DNA from: a virus
Reading direction: 5' to 3' (one strand)
Virus record (IMG/VR): IMGVR_UViG_3300021959_006017
Location: 124,001-188,000 of that record
Length of the DNA: 64,000 bases
Positions 28,381 to 37,240 of this stretch are shown piece after piece. The stretch's first letter is position 1, and the number at the start of each line of letters is the position of its first letter. Under the pieces are notes generated by a model. It saw only the letters and a program-made list of their open reading frames with translations. It was not told where the DNA came from and did not search any database. A program made the position numbers and the translations under genes.

Positions 28381-29673
28381 ATGGCACTTCCAAGAGCAAA
28401 GAAAAAAGCACCAAGAGCAGCCCCTCGTGTAAAGCGTGGCGGCAAACTAACGTCACCCGGTTGGGAAGGCTGGGAACAATGGGAAGGTGATCAAATACAT
28501 CGCCATAGAGAAACCTGCCGTCAGTTCTACTACGATAACTTTAAACCTGCTGACTTACATGCTTTCACCTTTAAGTGGATGGCACAGTCGGGCGAATACA
28601 CAAAAGAACAGATTAAACATGCAAAAGCCGCTCCTAGTTATATTCTAAGTATTACTGCTGGTATTAGTTCTGCACAACTGCTTGATGGTGCTCCTGACTA
28701 TGTAGAAAAAGAAAATGCTTATTGGGAAAGTCTTCCAGGCACAATGGGAAGTAAACGCCCTGTCAGTGATTTTATCAAAGACCGACTTGAAAAGGCTATT
28801 GAAGCGGGATCAAAAGTTGTTGAAGTTAAGAAAGAAGAAGAAAAAGAAAAAGCAAATGTATATGTTCCTAGCATCCAAGAACGACTACGAGAACAAGCTC
28901 TAATACAAAGCGAAGCAATTGATGATTGGCTAGAAGGATATATTGCAGATCCTGACACGTTTGATCCTAAAGGATTTGACTTTAAAAAACATTTCAGCGA
29001 CAAAGGTGTAACACAAGCACACGCTCGCAAACTAAAAGGTTTTTATGAAAACTTACTCGACGACTATGACGAACTCGAACGTATGCCGACTGCTGGTCAG
29101 CTCAAAAAAATGGACGAAACTACAGCAGACCTATGGATGCAACTCAAAGAAGGCTATGTTCACGTTAAGAAAGCCGACATCAAAAAGTATCGCTCGGCTA
29201 TTTCAGAACTACGAACAGCACTAGACTTTGTTATCGAAAGTGCTAAAGCAACACGTAAACCACGTAAAGCAAAACCTAAGAGTGCTACTAAACTTGTTGA
29301 GAAGTTGAAGTTCCTAAAAGTTGATGAAAAATACAAACTTGCAAGTGTTGATCCCGCTCAGATTTTAGGCGCAAATGAACTTTGGGTATTCAATGTTAAA
29401 ACACGCAAACTAGGCAAGTATGTTGCTAGTAACATTGATCCTAAGGGTATGAACAGAGATGGTAGTGGTTTACAAGTAAAAGGTACAACTATTATAGGTT
29501 ATGATGAAGCACAAAGTATACAAAAGACATTGCGTAAGCCAGATGTACAGCTCAAAGAGTTTAAAGATGCAGGCAAGGTTAAACTACGCAAGTTCTTAGA
29601 AGAAATCCCAACAACTGATACAAAATTAAACGGAAGATGCAACCCTGATACTGTGTTACTGAAGATATCTTAA
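28381..29673 (+). CDS. Conserved phage protein, basic, unknown function
   Basis: A 430-residue protein with a very basic N-terminus (RAKKKAPRAAPRVKR), a Trp-rich segment (WEGWEQWEGDQIHRHRE), a charged coiled region in the middle and a basic Pro/Lys-rich hinge (about 295-308). The C-terminal domain (about 310-430) is beta-rich. The basic tail suggests nucleic-acid contact. No enzymatic motif is visible. I do not recognise the family. Its stop overlaps a late box. Confidence 0.65.
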   Translation: MALPRAKKKAPRAAPRVKRGGKLTSPGWEGWEQWEGDQIHRHRETCRQFYYDNFKPADLHAFTFKWMAQSGEYTKEQIKHAKAAPSYILSITAGISSAQLLDGAPDYVEKENAYWESLPGTMGSKRPVSDFIKDRLEKAIEAGSKVVEVKKEEEKEKANVYVPSIQERLREQALIQSEAIDDWLEGYIADPDTFDPKGFDFKKHFSDKGVTQAHARKLKGFYENLLDDYDELERMPTAGQLKKMDETTADLWMQLKEGYVHVKKADIKKYRSAISELRTALDFVIESAKATRKPRKAKPKSATKLVEKLKFLKVDEKYKLASVDPAQILGANELWVFNVKTRKLGKYVASNIDPKGMNRDGSGLQVKGTTIIGYDEAQSIQKTLRKPDVQLKEFKDAGKVKLRKFLEEIPTTDTKLNGRCNPDTVLLKIS

Positions 29674-29680
29674 TAAATAC
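29673..29680 (+). promoter_or_regulatory. Late-promoter box at the start of the first fibre gene
   Basis: ATAAATAC ends 3 bases before ATG 29684, so the RNA would be leaderless or the true start is later. The box matches those of other virion genes. Confidence 0.45.
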
Positions 29681-29683
29681 AGT

Positions 29684-30565
29684 ATGACACAAATTAATAC
29701 ATCTGACCTTGACCGTGCAATCCAAGATTTGGGCAAATCCATTGGCGATATAGTTAATCGCGCCCTTACTGTAGACGACATGCGTATGCAGTCTTTAACT
29801 TCTGTAGAGTTTAATGCAGAAGGTGAAAACAGTATATATGGCAAAGGACTACAATGGAGAGGCGCAGGTCCTACAAAGCAACTTGTTTATAGAGCAAATC
29901 CAGATCGAATTTGGTCTAGCGAAAGCATAGACATAAACGCAGGTGCTAGTTATATGATTGCTAATACTCCAGTTATTAGTCAGTCAGAACTAGGCAGTAG
30001 TATTAGAAGTTCAAGTCTTGTTAAAGTTGGAACACTTGATAACTTAAAAACAAGCGGCAACTTATCTATAGACGGATATATTCATTATAATAGCAATAGT
30101 GAAGCACTAGGTATTGGAACAGATGCACCAAATGGTAAACTTAGTATTGCAACACTAGACAGTGAGTTTATTGTTGATACAGAATCGAGAGCAGTTAAAC
30201 TTGGAACTTGGACAACCGACGATCTAAAAATTGTAACAGACGATACAACTAGACTTACTATTCGTGCAAACGGAAATATTGATTTAGGTGATTCTGAAGG
30301 AACAGATTCTAAAGTAAGTGTACACGGACGTTTGGGCGTTGGCGTAAACAATATAGAAGAAGGTGTAAGTATAAGCACTAGTGGACCAGTTAAGTTTGAA
30401 AACAAAAAGTTTATGAACGGAACAGGAATACCAGACTCTGGATCTTTTAGACAAGGTGATATTGTCTGGAACGAGAATCCTATTCCAACTGGGTATGTAG
30501 GATGGATTTGTGTTAGAACAGGAACTCCTGGAGAGTGGAAGCCATTTGGACAAATAGGAAAGTAA
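29684..30565 (+). CDS. Tail-fibre or baseplate-associated protein, paralogue A
   Basis: A 293-residue protein with an N-terminal helix and then a beta-rich fibre-like body. From about residue 40 it parallels the next gene almost block by block: YGKGLQWRGAGPTKQLVYRANPDRIWSSESI..., TLDNLKTSGNLSIDG, APNGKLSI, TTDDLKIVTDDTTRL, LGVGVNN and the ending YVGWICVRTGTPGEWKPFG. The repeated structure and late promoter mark a virion protein. The exact part is unknown. Confidence 0.72.
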   Translation: MTQINTSDLDRAIQDLGKSIGDIVNRALTVDDMRMQSLTSVEFNAEGENSIYGKGLQWRGAGPTKQLVYRANPDRIWSSESIDINAGASYMIANTPVISQSELGSSIRSSSLVKVGTLDNLKTSGNLSIDGYIHYNSNSEALGIGTDAPNGKLSIATLDSEFIVDTESRAVKLGTWTTDDLKIVTDDTTRLTIRANGNIDLGDSEGTDSKVSVHGRLGVGVNNIEEGVSISTSGPVKFENKKFMNGTGIPDSGSFRQGDIVWNENPIPTGYVGWICVRTGTPGEWKPFGQIGK

Positions 30566-30566
30566 T

Positions 30567-31694
30567 ATGGAACACGTAAACGATACACTTGCAAAACTTA
30601 AAGAGTCGTTAGACGGTGTTCATAGTGCAGTAGAAAAGATTGCACTAAAACCTGCTGAGAAGCCAGAGTTTAAAAATAATGAAATAAGCGGCGATAAGAT
30701 ACACGGCGGACGCATCACACAGTTTAGTAGTGTAGGTATTAAAGATGAAGCTACAAAACAAGTAGTAGCAATAAAAGACGACGGCTTAATCACAGACCAT
30801 ATCTACCTTAGAACACTAAGAAACAAAGATGGTGTACAAGTACTGGGCGGTCTTAAAGTACAAGGTGATATCACAGCAAAAAGTTTACACGTTGATGAAC
30901 TAACTGCTGATATACGCAACGAACGTTCTAGCCCACTAGAGTTTACAGCAGATGATTCAGGCCTGTATGGCAAAGGTCTTGTATGGAAGGGCGATGGTCC
31001 GTCTAAATCTTTTGTATATCGTGCTAATCCGGATCGTATTTGGTCAAGTGAAAGCATTGACTTAAACAGAGGCAATGCGTATAAGATTGATAACATTGAT
31101 GTGCTAACTGTTGATACACTAGGCACAAGCATACGTAAAAGTAGCCTAACACAAGTAGGAACACTCAACAATCTACGCACAACAGGCAACCTTAGCATTG
31201 ATGAGTTTATTATCTATGACGCAGACAGTCAGCGCATAGGTTTTGGTACTGATGCTCCGAATGGAAATATCAGTGTAACAAGTTACGAAACAGAGTTTGT
31301 TATTGATGTTGAATCAGAAGCAACTAAGATTGGTAACTGGACAACAGATGATCTACAGATTGTTACAGACAACACAACTAGACTTACAGTTAAAGCAAAC
31401 GGTAAGATAGACTTCGGACGCAGTGGACGTAACGATGCACGAGTAAGTGTGTTTGGTAAACTGGGCGTAGGTGTAAACAACGTAGGAGAAGGCGTTACAT
31501 TCTCAAGTGCAGGCACCATTGAAATAGCCGGCACAAAAATCATGACAGGAACAGAAGTTCCGACAAACAGTACATTTAGACAAGGTGATGTTATGTACAA
31601 TACAAACGCAGTAGCAACAGGTTATGTTGGTTGGGTTTGTGTGCGTGACGGAACACCAGGTGAATGGAAGCCTTTCGGCGCAATATCTGCTTAA
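30567..31694 (+). CDS. Tail-fibre or baseplate-associated protein, paralogue B
   Basis: A 375-residue paralogue of the gene before it, one base downstream of its stop. It has about 80 extra N-terminal residues with a coiled helix (NDTLAKLKESLDGVHSAVEKI) and a short strand module before the shared body. It ends YVGWVCVRDGTPGEWKPFG like paralogue A. Likely a trimeric virion fibre or baseplate protein that arose by tandem duplication. Confidence 0.72.
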   Translation: MEHVNDTLAKLKESLDGVHSAVEKIALKPAEKPEFKNNEISGDKIHGGRITQFSSVGIKDEATKQVVAIKDDGLITDHIYLRTLRNKDGVQVLGGLKVQGDITAKSLHVDELTADIRNERSSPLEFTADDSGLYGKGLVWKGDGPSKSFVYRANPDRIWSSESIDLNRGNAYKIDNIDVLTVDTLGTSIRKSSLTQVGTLNNLRTTGNLSIDEFIIYDADSQRIGFGTDAPNGNISVTSYETEFVIDVESEATKIGNWTTDDLQIVTDNTTRLTVKANGKIDFGRSGRNDARVSVFGKLGVGVNNVGEGVTFSSAGTIEIAGTKIMTGTEVPTNSTFRQGDVMYNTNAVATGYVGWVCVRDGTPGEWKPFGAISA

Positions 31695-31718
31695 AGCTCT
31701 AGTATAATAATATTACAA

Positions 31719-31745
31719 CTGCCTATAAATATTTTGTACAGGCAG
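31719..31745 (+). promoter_or_regulatory. Late promoter (TATAAATA) inside an inverted repeat
   Basis: TATAAATA (31724-31731) is the full T4 late consensus. CTGCCT (31719-31724) and AGGCAG (31740-31745) flank it, the 3' arm lying next to the Shine-Dalgarno GGAG. RNA would start near 31737 without the 5' arm. Confidence 0.6.
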
Positions 31746-31756
31746 GAGAAAGGCAT

Positions 31757-32038
31757 ATGAACAAAACAAAAAAAGAAGTAAACCGTTGGCGACAAGCAGC
31801 CACCGTATTGGCTTTTACAGCACTAGGCTTAATAGCATTTTCATATTGGATAGGCACAGACACTTGGATAAAGTGTGTTATGGTATTAGTTACATCTGTA
31901 TTTTTTGCGACAGGCATAATATGGTGGTATTGGGTACTTAATCAAATATCACAGTTCGCAAAATATATCGCAAGTCTTAAAGACGTTATCCGCGAACTCA
32001 AAGAAGATCTCAAAAATATTAGAAAAGGTTTAGACTGA
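31757..32038 (+). CDS. Small two-helix membrane protein
   Basis: A 93-residue protein with two membrane segments (ATVLAFTALGLIAFSYWIG and CVMVLVTSVFFATGIIWWYWVL) and a basic, amphipathic C-terminal helix. It is convergent with the fibre gene on the other strand and overlaps its end by 9 bases. With a late promoter and this topology a lysis or envelope role is possible, but not shown. Confidence 0.6.
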   Translation: MNKTKKEVNRWRQAATVLAFTALGLIAFSYWIGTDTWIKCVMVLVTSVFFATGIIWWYWVLNQISQFAKYIASLKDVIRELKEDLKNIRKGLD

Positions 32039-34057
32039 AGTTAAGTCAACTGGCACAGCATAGAACGTGCAACCTGTTATTGAGAAGGTTGCATTGCCGT
32101 CGGTGTTTTCTGCATTACTAAAACTAAAACTTTTAGTAGATCCTGAAGTAGTAATCAACCAAGAGTGTTCACCTCTAGATGTTCCACTAACAGAAATACC
32201 ACCAGTGCTATTAAAAGCAAACAAACTATCTTTTGATGCAGTACCGTCTACACTCCAAGTAGAGCTAAAGGTGCCGCCACTTGAGTTATGTGAGTAGTTA
32301 AAACTAGATGTTTCATGGAATATTTGCATATGTGTTCCTGGAGTATCTAGTGTAACACTAAAACTACCCGAAGTTCTAGTTATAAGAGAACCTTCTGGTA
32401 CAGCACTAATACCAGTAAGTGCTGATCCGTCAATAGCAGGAAGTGCTCCTGATAAGTTAGCCGCAGGTATTACACTGTTTACGCCATCAACAAGAAGTGT
32501 ACTATCATCGCCGTACACGCTACCTTCTACATCACCATCAAGATTAGCATCTATAACACCTAACTCTTTTATAACCATAGTTCCCGACTCGTTAGGTATT
32601 TCGATTGTAGCATCTTGTATTGGTTCAATAGCGAACAGTGTCGTTTCAAAACTGTCATTATTAGTACCTTCAAATCTAATAACATCAGAGAATGTTGTAG
32701 GCACACTCACGGTTGCAAAAGTATTGTATACACTTAGTTGTGGTGAGCCTGATCCTACCATAACTTGCAAGTTAGGCGATCCAGTGTCCGAGTTAACAGC
32801 CAGTTCGTATCCTGATGTTAGATATTTTTTAACTTCAAATCTTGGTGTGTTACCAGTATCTTGTATTAAAAAAGGATCTGCACTAGTTAGTGTTAAAGAT
32901 GTTGTGTCAACATCGCCAACAATTTTTCCAGTTACACTGTCGACTAATAGTCCGCTGTCATCTGCAAACACACTACCATTAATGTCACCATCTACATTAC
33001 CAGTAACGTTGCCTGTTAGTGCAGCATTAAATGTTCCGTTAATTGTAGTTGTGTTGCCAACTTTACCAATAGTAACATTGCCAGTAGTTGCACCTGTGCC
33101 AATTTCTACTGTGCCAGTTGCAGCGCCATTAATGCCAACGCCAGCAGTTGAAGTAATATTAATACCACTATCACTTACTGTTACATCACCTGATGATGCG
33201 TCACCTAATGATACTGTGCCGCTTGTGCCTCTGTAGATATTTAAGTTAGCACTGTCTCTACCTTGTACTGTAGTAGTAACCACTTCTATGTTGTCAACAT
33301 CGCCGACAACTTTGCCATTTACACTGTCTACTAATACTGTACTATCGTCTGCAAATACTGACCCTATTATATCAACTGTTGCTGTGCCCGATGGTCTCCA
33401 AATACCTGATTGATAAGTTAAAACTCGGCCTTCGGCAGCACCGTCTGTTTCTACATCTAGTAGTTCTGCAAGTTGTGTTCTTGGAAAATATTCACCTGTA
33501 GCAACACCGCCACTTGAGTATGAGCTAAATCCTGTTCCGTCTACACTTGCTGTAAGTTCGTCATCGCTATAAAGTGCAAAAGTAGTACTAGTAAGAATAT
33601 CTGCATAGTATTCGTTACCATTAAGTTGTGTCATTCCTACAACATCTGTAATAGTTACAGGTGTACCTTCAGAGAATGAATGTGCTGCACTAGTTGTGAT
33701 TACAACTGGATTTGTTTGTGTAGCATTTAATATTGCTTTGCTAGAACCACCAACGGTAGCCGTAATAATTAGTTCTGAATCACTGTTTCTTACAACACTA
33801 ATGTTTGAACCAGCTCGTATTTCAATGCCAGTATAGTTTGAGTTTACATCATTTAAACGTAACTCGGTTGTTCCAACTGGAACAGATAGTTGATAATCAA
33901 CATCTATTTCAAAACTATCTCCTCCTTCACTAGGATTAAACGCTACACCGTCACTTCTAGTAATAGTTAGTGTATCGCCTATATCGTCAGCAGTAAGTGT
34001 TACTCCGTCTGGTTGGAGAAGTATTTTTCGAAATGTATCTACGTATGCTACGCCCAT
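32030..34057 (-). CDS. Tail-fibre-like protein on the minus strand
   Basis: A 675-residue beta-rich protein. It contains three copies of the motif (F/Y)(A/G)DDS..LVD.V (for example FADDSTVLVDSVNG), also found five times in the fibre protein at 47917 and once at 47255. Short GNVTG-type repeats occur as well. The C-terminus is Ser/Gly-rich with aromatic strands. I start at ATG 34057 because an in-frame TTG 12 bases upstream has no advantage over it. It is the only large structural gene on this strand, with its own late box, so it may be an alternative host-recognition fibre. Confidence 0.72.
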   Translation of the reverse strand: MGVAYVDTFRKILLQPDGVTLTADDIGDTLTITRSDGVAFNPSEGGDSFEIDVDYQLSVPVGTTELRLNDVNSNYTGIEIRAGSNISVVRNSDSELIITATVGGSSKAILNATQTNPVVITTSAAHSFSEGTPVTITDVVGMTQLNGNEYYADILTSTTFALYSDDELTASVDGTGFSSYSSGGVATGEYFPRTQLAELLDVETDGAAEGRVLTYQSGIWRPSGTATVDIIGSVFADDSTVLVDSVNGKVVGDVDNIEVVTTTVQGRDSANLNIYRGTSGTVSLGDASSGDVTVSDSGINITSTAGVGINGAATGTVEIGTGATTGNVTIGKVGNTTTINGTFNAALTGNVTGNVDGDINGSVFADDSGLLVDSVTGKIVGDVDTTSLTLTSADPFLIQDTGNTPRFEVKKYLTSGYELAVNSDTGSPNLQVMVGSGSPQLSVYNTFATVSVPTTFSDVIRFEGTNNDSFETTLFAIEPIQDATIEIPNESGTMVIKELGVIDANLDGDVEGSVYGDDSTLLVDGVNSVIPAANLSGALPAIDGSALTGISAVPEGSLITRTSGSFSVTLDTPGTHMQIFHETSSFNYSHNSSGGTFSSTWSVDGTASKDSLFAFNSTGGISVSGTSRGEHSWLITTSGSTKSFSFSNAENTDGNATFSITGCTFYAVPVDLTSV

Positions 34058-34087
34058 CAAGTTTTCCAATAAAAATGTTTTCTTAAC

Positions 34088-34095
34088 GTATTTAT
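34088..34095 (-). promoter_or_regulatory. Late promoter, minus strand
   Basis: The complement reads ATAAATAC, about 30 bases upstream of the minus-strand fibre gene start. Confidence 0.58.
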
Positions 34096-34107
34096 TTAAA
34101 TATAGCT

Positions 34108-34698
34108 ATGTTAGTTATCGGCAATGGCGAAAGCCGCAGTAAAGTAGACCTGGAAAAAATTCAAGATAAAAAGATCGGATGTAATGCTATCCTTAGAGAT
34201 ACTAAGGTAGATCATTTAGTATGTGTAGATAAACGTATGCTAAAAGAAGCACTTAACAGCTCTTACCATAAAAATACAAAAGTATATACACGCAAAGATT
34301 GGTGGGTACAACATAGACTTGAAAAGAACATAAAACCAGTTCCAGAACTGCCTTATGTGAGTAATGACCGTTGGGATTTGCCTTGGCATTGGGGAGCAGG
34401 ACCATACGCTGTATTATTGGCATGTAACCTAGCAGAAGACATAAAACTTGTAGGTTTCGATTTGTACAGTAAAGACGGTAAACTAAACAACATGTATAAA
34501 GATACAGAAAACTATGGTATGTCACATAAACGTGCAATAGATCCCAGGTATTGGATACATCAAATAGGAGTACTAGTTGACCTTTATAGCGATAAAAACT
34601 TTACTGTATATGCTGAAGAAGATTGGAAGTTGCCTACATTCTGGAATAAACCTAATCTAAAGGTTGACAAGATAAGTAACATATACTATAATACATAG
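34108..34698 (+). CDS. Putative nucleotide-binding/glycan enzyme of unknown type
   Basis: A 196-residue protein beginning MLVIGNGESRSKVDLEKI, a Rossmann-like glycine loop, then IGCNAILRD and DHLVCVDKRM. The pattern resembles DUF115/MptE-like and sialyltransferase-like folds in which a GNGxS loop binds a nucleotide. A later VGFDLYSKDGKLNNMY segment fits that class. Two neighbours (35185 and the sulfotransferase at 63219) are also transferase-like. The function is tentative. Confidence 0.5.
   Translation: MLVIGNGESRSKVDLEKIQDKKIGCNAILRDTKVDHLVCVDKRMLKEALNSSYHKNTKVYTRKDWWVQHRLEKNIKPVPELPYVSNDRWDLPWHWGAGPYAVLLACNLAEDIKLVGFDLYSKDGKLNNMYKDTENYGMSHKRAIDPRYWIHQIGVLVDLYSDKNFTVYAEEDWKLPTFWNKPNLKVDKISNIYYNT
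34664..34692 (+). promoter_or_regulatory. Consensus sigma70-like promoter
   Basis: TTGACA (34664-34669), 17-base spacer, TATAAT (34687-34692): a perfect consensus, within the 3' end of the previous gene. RNA would start near 34699, next to the 27-codon ORF at 34700. Confidence 0.78.
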
Positions 34699-34699
34699 T

Positions 34700-34783
34700 A
34701 TGAATACAGTGGTCTTATATGCTCATCCCACTTTAAATACTCTGCGCATCAAACTTACTCACGAGGAGGCAAGAGATGGGTAA
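34700..34783 (+). CDS. 27-codon ORF before queD
   Basis: ATG 34700 to TAA, overlapping the queD start by 8 bases. The ATG is at the expected RNA start, so it would be leaderless. It may be a leader ORF that couples to queD or a chance frame; peptide begins MNTVVLYAHPTLNTL. Confidence 0.3.
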   Translation: MNTVVLYAHPTLNTLRIKLTHEEARDG

Positions 34784-35225
34784 ACATTACAGTACTAAAC
34801 ACTACGGACACAACATTGGCTTATCAGCAGTGTTCCGTCAACCTAACGCAGATCATTCACACTGTCATCTGCTACACGGATACAGTCTAGCATTTACATT
34901 TACATTTGGATGCGATCATCTAGACAATAAAAACTGGGCAGTAGACTTTGGTGGACTAAAACCTTTGAAGGCATGGCTTGAAGATAGTTTTGATCACAAG
35001 GTAGCAGTTGATATTGCGGATCCTCACAAGCAAGATCTTTATGAATTGCAAGATAAAGGACTTTGTGAAATTAGGGAGTTTGATGGTGTTGGTGCAGAAA
35101 AGTTTGCAGAACACGCATTTAACTATGCAAATGGTCTAATTCGACAGACAACAAACAATCGTTGCTACTGTGTACGAGTAGAGTGTGCAGAGCACGGAGC
35201 AAACTCAGCTATCTACGAGGCATGA
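34776..35225 (+). CDS. queD: 6-pyruvoyl/6-carboxy-tetrahydropterin synthase (QueD family)
   Basis: A 149-residue protein with the zinc-binding His set: GHNIGLSAVF near the N-terminus and SHCHLLHGYSL (about 28-38). The catalytic Asp/His segment is DSFDHKVA, and CVRVECAEHGANSA gives the C-terminal Glu. QueD makes 6-carboxy-tetrahydropterin from 7,8-dihydroneopterin triphosphate, the second step to 7-deazaguanines of queuosine and of deazaguanine-modified phage DNA. No queC, queE or transglycosylase gene is in the window, so its pathway cannot be completed here. GAGGAGGC precedes the ATG. Confidence 0.87.
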   Translation: MGKHYSTKHYGHNIGLSAVFRQPNADHSHCHLLHGYSLAFTFTFGCDHLDNKNWAVDFGGLKPLKAWLEDSFDHKVAVDIADPHKQDLYELQDKGLCEIREFDGVGAEKFAEHAFNYANGLIRQTTNNRCYCVRVECAEHGANSAIYEA

Positions 35226-36078
35226 CTTGGTTAAAAAGTATTATTCCGGAGAAACTAAAGAGCATCGTAAAGCACGAAAAGCTCTAGAAAAAGCGCAGAA
35301 AAGTGCGGAAACTCACGAAAATTTGCCGCAAGAAAGTGTGGCTCCGGTCATGAAACCTCATGGACATAAAGACAAATATATTGTTTGTTTAAAATGGGGT
35401 AACAAATATGATGCATCTTATGTAAACAATCTCTACAATATGGTCAAGCGTAACTGTACGCTTGACTACGAGTTTGTTTGCTTTACTGATAATACCTCAG
35501 GCATTAATGAAGAAATAAGAACAGAACCTATCCCCCAAATACCTGGTATGAAAGGAGCAATAGGTTGGTGGTATAAACCTATGTTCTTTAACAGTAAGTT
35601 TCCATTACGGGGAACTTTGCTATATTTTGACTTAGATGTTATTATCTTTAGAAACATAAACAACCTGTTTACATATAAGCCGGGTGAGTTTATTATATGT
35701 AGAGATTTTAATAGATTTGTTATTAAAAACTACCAAAAGTTTAACTCAAGTGTATTTCGTATCGATAGCGGGCAACACAGAAATGTCTATGACGATTTTG
35801 TAAGAAACCCAAGCGATCCTATTAGACGCTGGCATGGAGATCAAGACTGGATACGGGCACAGATTAAAAAAGATTTTAATTTTTGGCCAGAAGAATGGAT
35901 ACAAAGTTATAAATGGGAAATGCGTGGAAAACCTAGAATGGTTGGTGCAAAAGGTAAAAGAGATTTTGAAAAACCAGGTGATCCTAAAATATTAGATGAT
36001 ACAAATGTAGCAGTATTCCATGGAGATCCTAATCCGCATTATTGTAAAGATTTATGGGTAAGGGAAAACTGGAAATGA
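35185..36078 (+). CDS. Putative glycosyltransferase
   Basis: A soluble protein of up to 297 residues. After a basic, probably disordered N-terminus, the core (about residue 60 on) begins YIVCLKWGNKYDASYVNNLY and has a DxD-type motif LYFDLDVI (near 147-154), GDQDW and a final AVFHGDPNPHYC, a pattern of family 8/34-like glycosyltransferases with nucleotide-sugar donors. The start is uncertain: GTG 35185 overlaps queD, while TTG 35227 directly follows its stop. It may modify virion proteins, DNA or host glycans. Confidence 0.65.
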   Translation: MQSTEQTQLSTRHDLVKKYYSGETKEHRKARKALEKAQKSAETHENLPQESVAPVMKPHGHKDKYIVCLKWGNKYDASYVNNLYNMVKRNCTLDYEFVCFTDNTSGINEEIRTEPIPQIPGMKGAIGWWYKPMFFNSKFPLRGTLLYFDLDVIIFRNINNLFTYKPGEFIICRDFNRFVIKNYQKFNSSVFRIDSGQHRNVYDDFVRNPSDPIRRWHGDQDWIRAQIKKDFNFWPEEWIQSYKWEMRGKPRMVGAKGKRDFEKPGDPKILDDTNVAVFHGDPNPHYCKDLWVRENWK

Positions 36079-36107
36079 TTGACACAATACAACAAAGGCA
36101 GTATAAT
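36079..36107 (+). promoter_or_regulatory. Consensus sigma70-like promoter
   Basis: TTGACA (36079-36084), 17-base spacer, TATAAT (36102-36107). The -10 ends 5 bases before ATG 36113, so RNA begins at or near that ATG. Confidence 0.78.
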
Positions 36108-36112
36108 AAACT

Positions 36113-37240
36113 ATGGACTTAAAATTTACAACAGCAGGTGATTTCTTGAAGGCACAACAAAAACGCATAGGCTTTGCATGCAAGTACATGCATCCAGATC
36201 AAACACAAAAGAAAAAGTTGCTAGAAGAAATTCAGCGACCACTAAATACTCGCAGTACAACAGTACAGTGGCTGAATCGACAGACACGTGATGTTGCTGA
36301 AGAACGCTTGTGGGATATTATGGTACATAATATCGCAAGCTATGGGAGATTGATTGAGTATGTTGGAAGCCTTCCTGAAGAGTTACGTATGGTACGATTG
36401 GGCTCTGATGTTCTTCCTGTTTATACCGAGCCTACTTGGTGCTATTTTTGGCAGCGTCAAGATGTACGTGCATATGCGGAAAGAGAGTTTGCCAAAGTCG
36501 GAGACACAGCCAGACGCTTGGATGTTAGACTCTCCATGCACCCAGGACAATTTACAGTCCTTGCTTCGGATAATGAGGAAATAGTTGAGAGGAGCATAGA
36601 AGAATTTGAATATCACACCGATGTCTTGCGCTGGATGGGATACGGCCGTACCTTCCAAGACTTTAAATGCAATGTACACATATCGGGTCGAAAAGGTCCA
36701 CAAGGCATCAAAGACGCCCTCAAGAGACTCTCGCCCGAAGCACGAAACACTATCACGATCGAGAACGACGAAAACAAGTGGGGACTTGAACACAGCCTCG
36801 AACTTGCAGACGATGTCGCACTCGTACTTGACATACACCATCACTGGTGCCGTGAAGGAGAATACATTCAACCCACCGACGATAGATTTGCTCGCGTGAT
36901 TGACAGCTGGCGTGGTGTGCGTCCTGTTATTCATTACAGTGTCTCACGTGAAGATTGTTTGGTAAACTTCCCCAAAGGCAAACGTCCTAACATGACAAAT
37001 TTGCTAGAACAAGGATACAAGAAAGCAAAACTACGAGCGCACAGTGATTATATGTGGAATCGTGCAGTCAACAACTGGGCACTTGAATTCCTTGATTATG
37101 CAGATATCATGGTAGAGTCTAAATGTAAGAATCTTGCAAGTATCGAGCTATATAAATACTATACGGAGAGTAAGCACTATGAGTTACCTAAACAAAATGT
37201 ACAGCAGAAAGTCACAGGACCAGACCCAATCATCATCTAA
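36113..37240 (+). CDS. uvsE: UV-damage endonuclease (UvsE/UVDE family)
   Basis: A 375-residue TIM-barrel repair enzyme. Visible family blocks are RIGFACKY at the start, VRLSMHPGQFTVL with metal-binding His, NVHISGRKG, ITIENDENKWG with Glu, LVLDIHHHWCREGEY and VIHYSVS. UVDE nicks DNA 5' to UV dimers and other lesions. The ATG at 36113 coincides with the expected RNA start, implying a leaderless message; a TTG at 36146 with AGG upstream (protein then begins MKAQQKRIGFAC) is an alternative. The N-terminal extra residues are not needed for the fold. Confidence 0.9.
   Translation: MDLKFTTAGDFLKAQQKRIGFACKYMHPDQTQKKKLLEEIQRPLNTRSTTVQWLNRQTRDVAEERLWDIMVHNIASYGRLIEYVGSLPEELRMVRLGSDVLPVYTEPTWCYFWQRQDVRAYAEREFAKVGDTARRLDVRLSMHPGQFTVLASDNEEIVERSIEEFEYHTDVLRWMGYGRTFQDFKCNVHISGRKGPQGIKDALKRLSPEARNTITIENDENKWGLEHSLELADDVALVLDIHHHWCREGEYIQPTDDRFARVIDSWRGVRPVIHYSVSREDCLVNFPKGKRPNMTNLLEQGYKKAKLRAHSDYMWNRAVNNWALEFLDYADIMVESKCKNLASIELYKYYTESKHYELPKQNVQQKVTGPDPIII
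37151..37158 (+). promoter_or_regulatory. Late promoter (TATAAATA)
   Basis: TATAAATA followed by CTATAC, nearly the full T4 late consensus, inside the 3' end of the UVDE gene and 28 bases before ATG 37179. Confidence 0.68.

Noticed and set aside
35222-35287. 21-codon ORF (ATG 35222) between queD and the glycosyltransferase
   Set aside because: In another frame from the glycosyltransferase and without a ribosome site; most likely chance.
36383-36934. 183-codon antisense open frame and other long frames inside the UVDE gene
   Set aside because: They lie fully within a well-supported gene, lack ribosome sites and family features, and reflect local codon choice.
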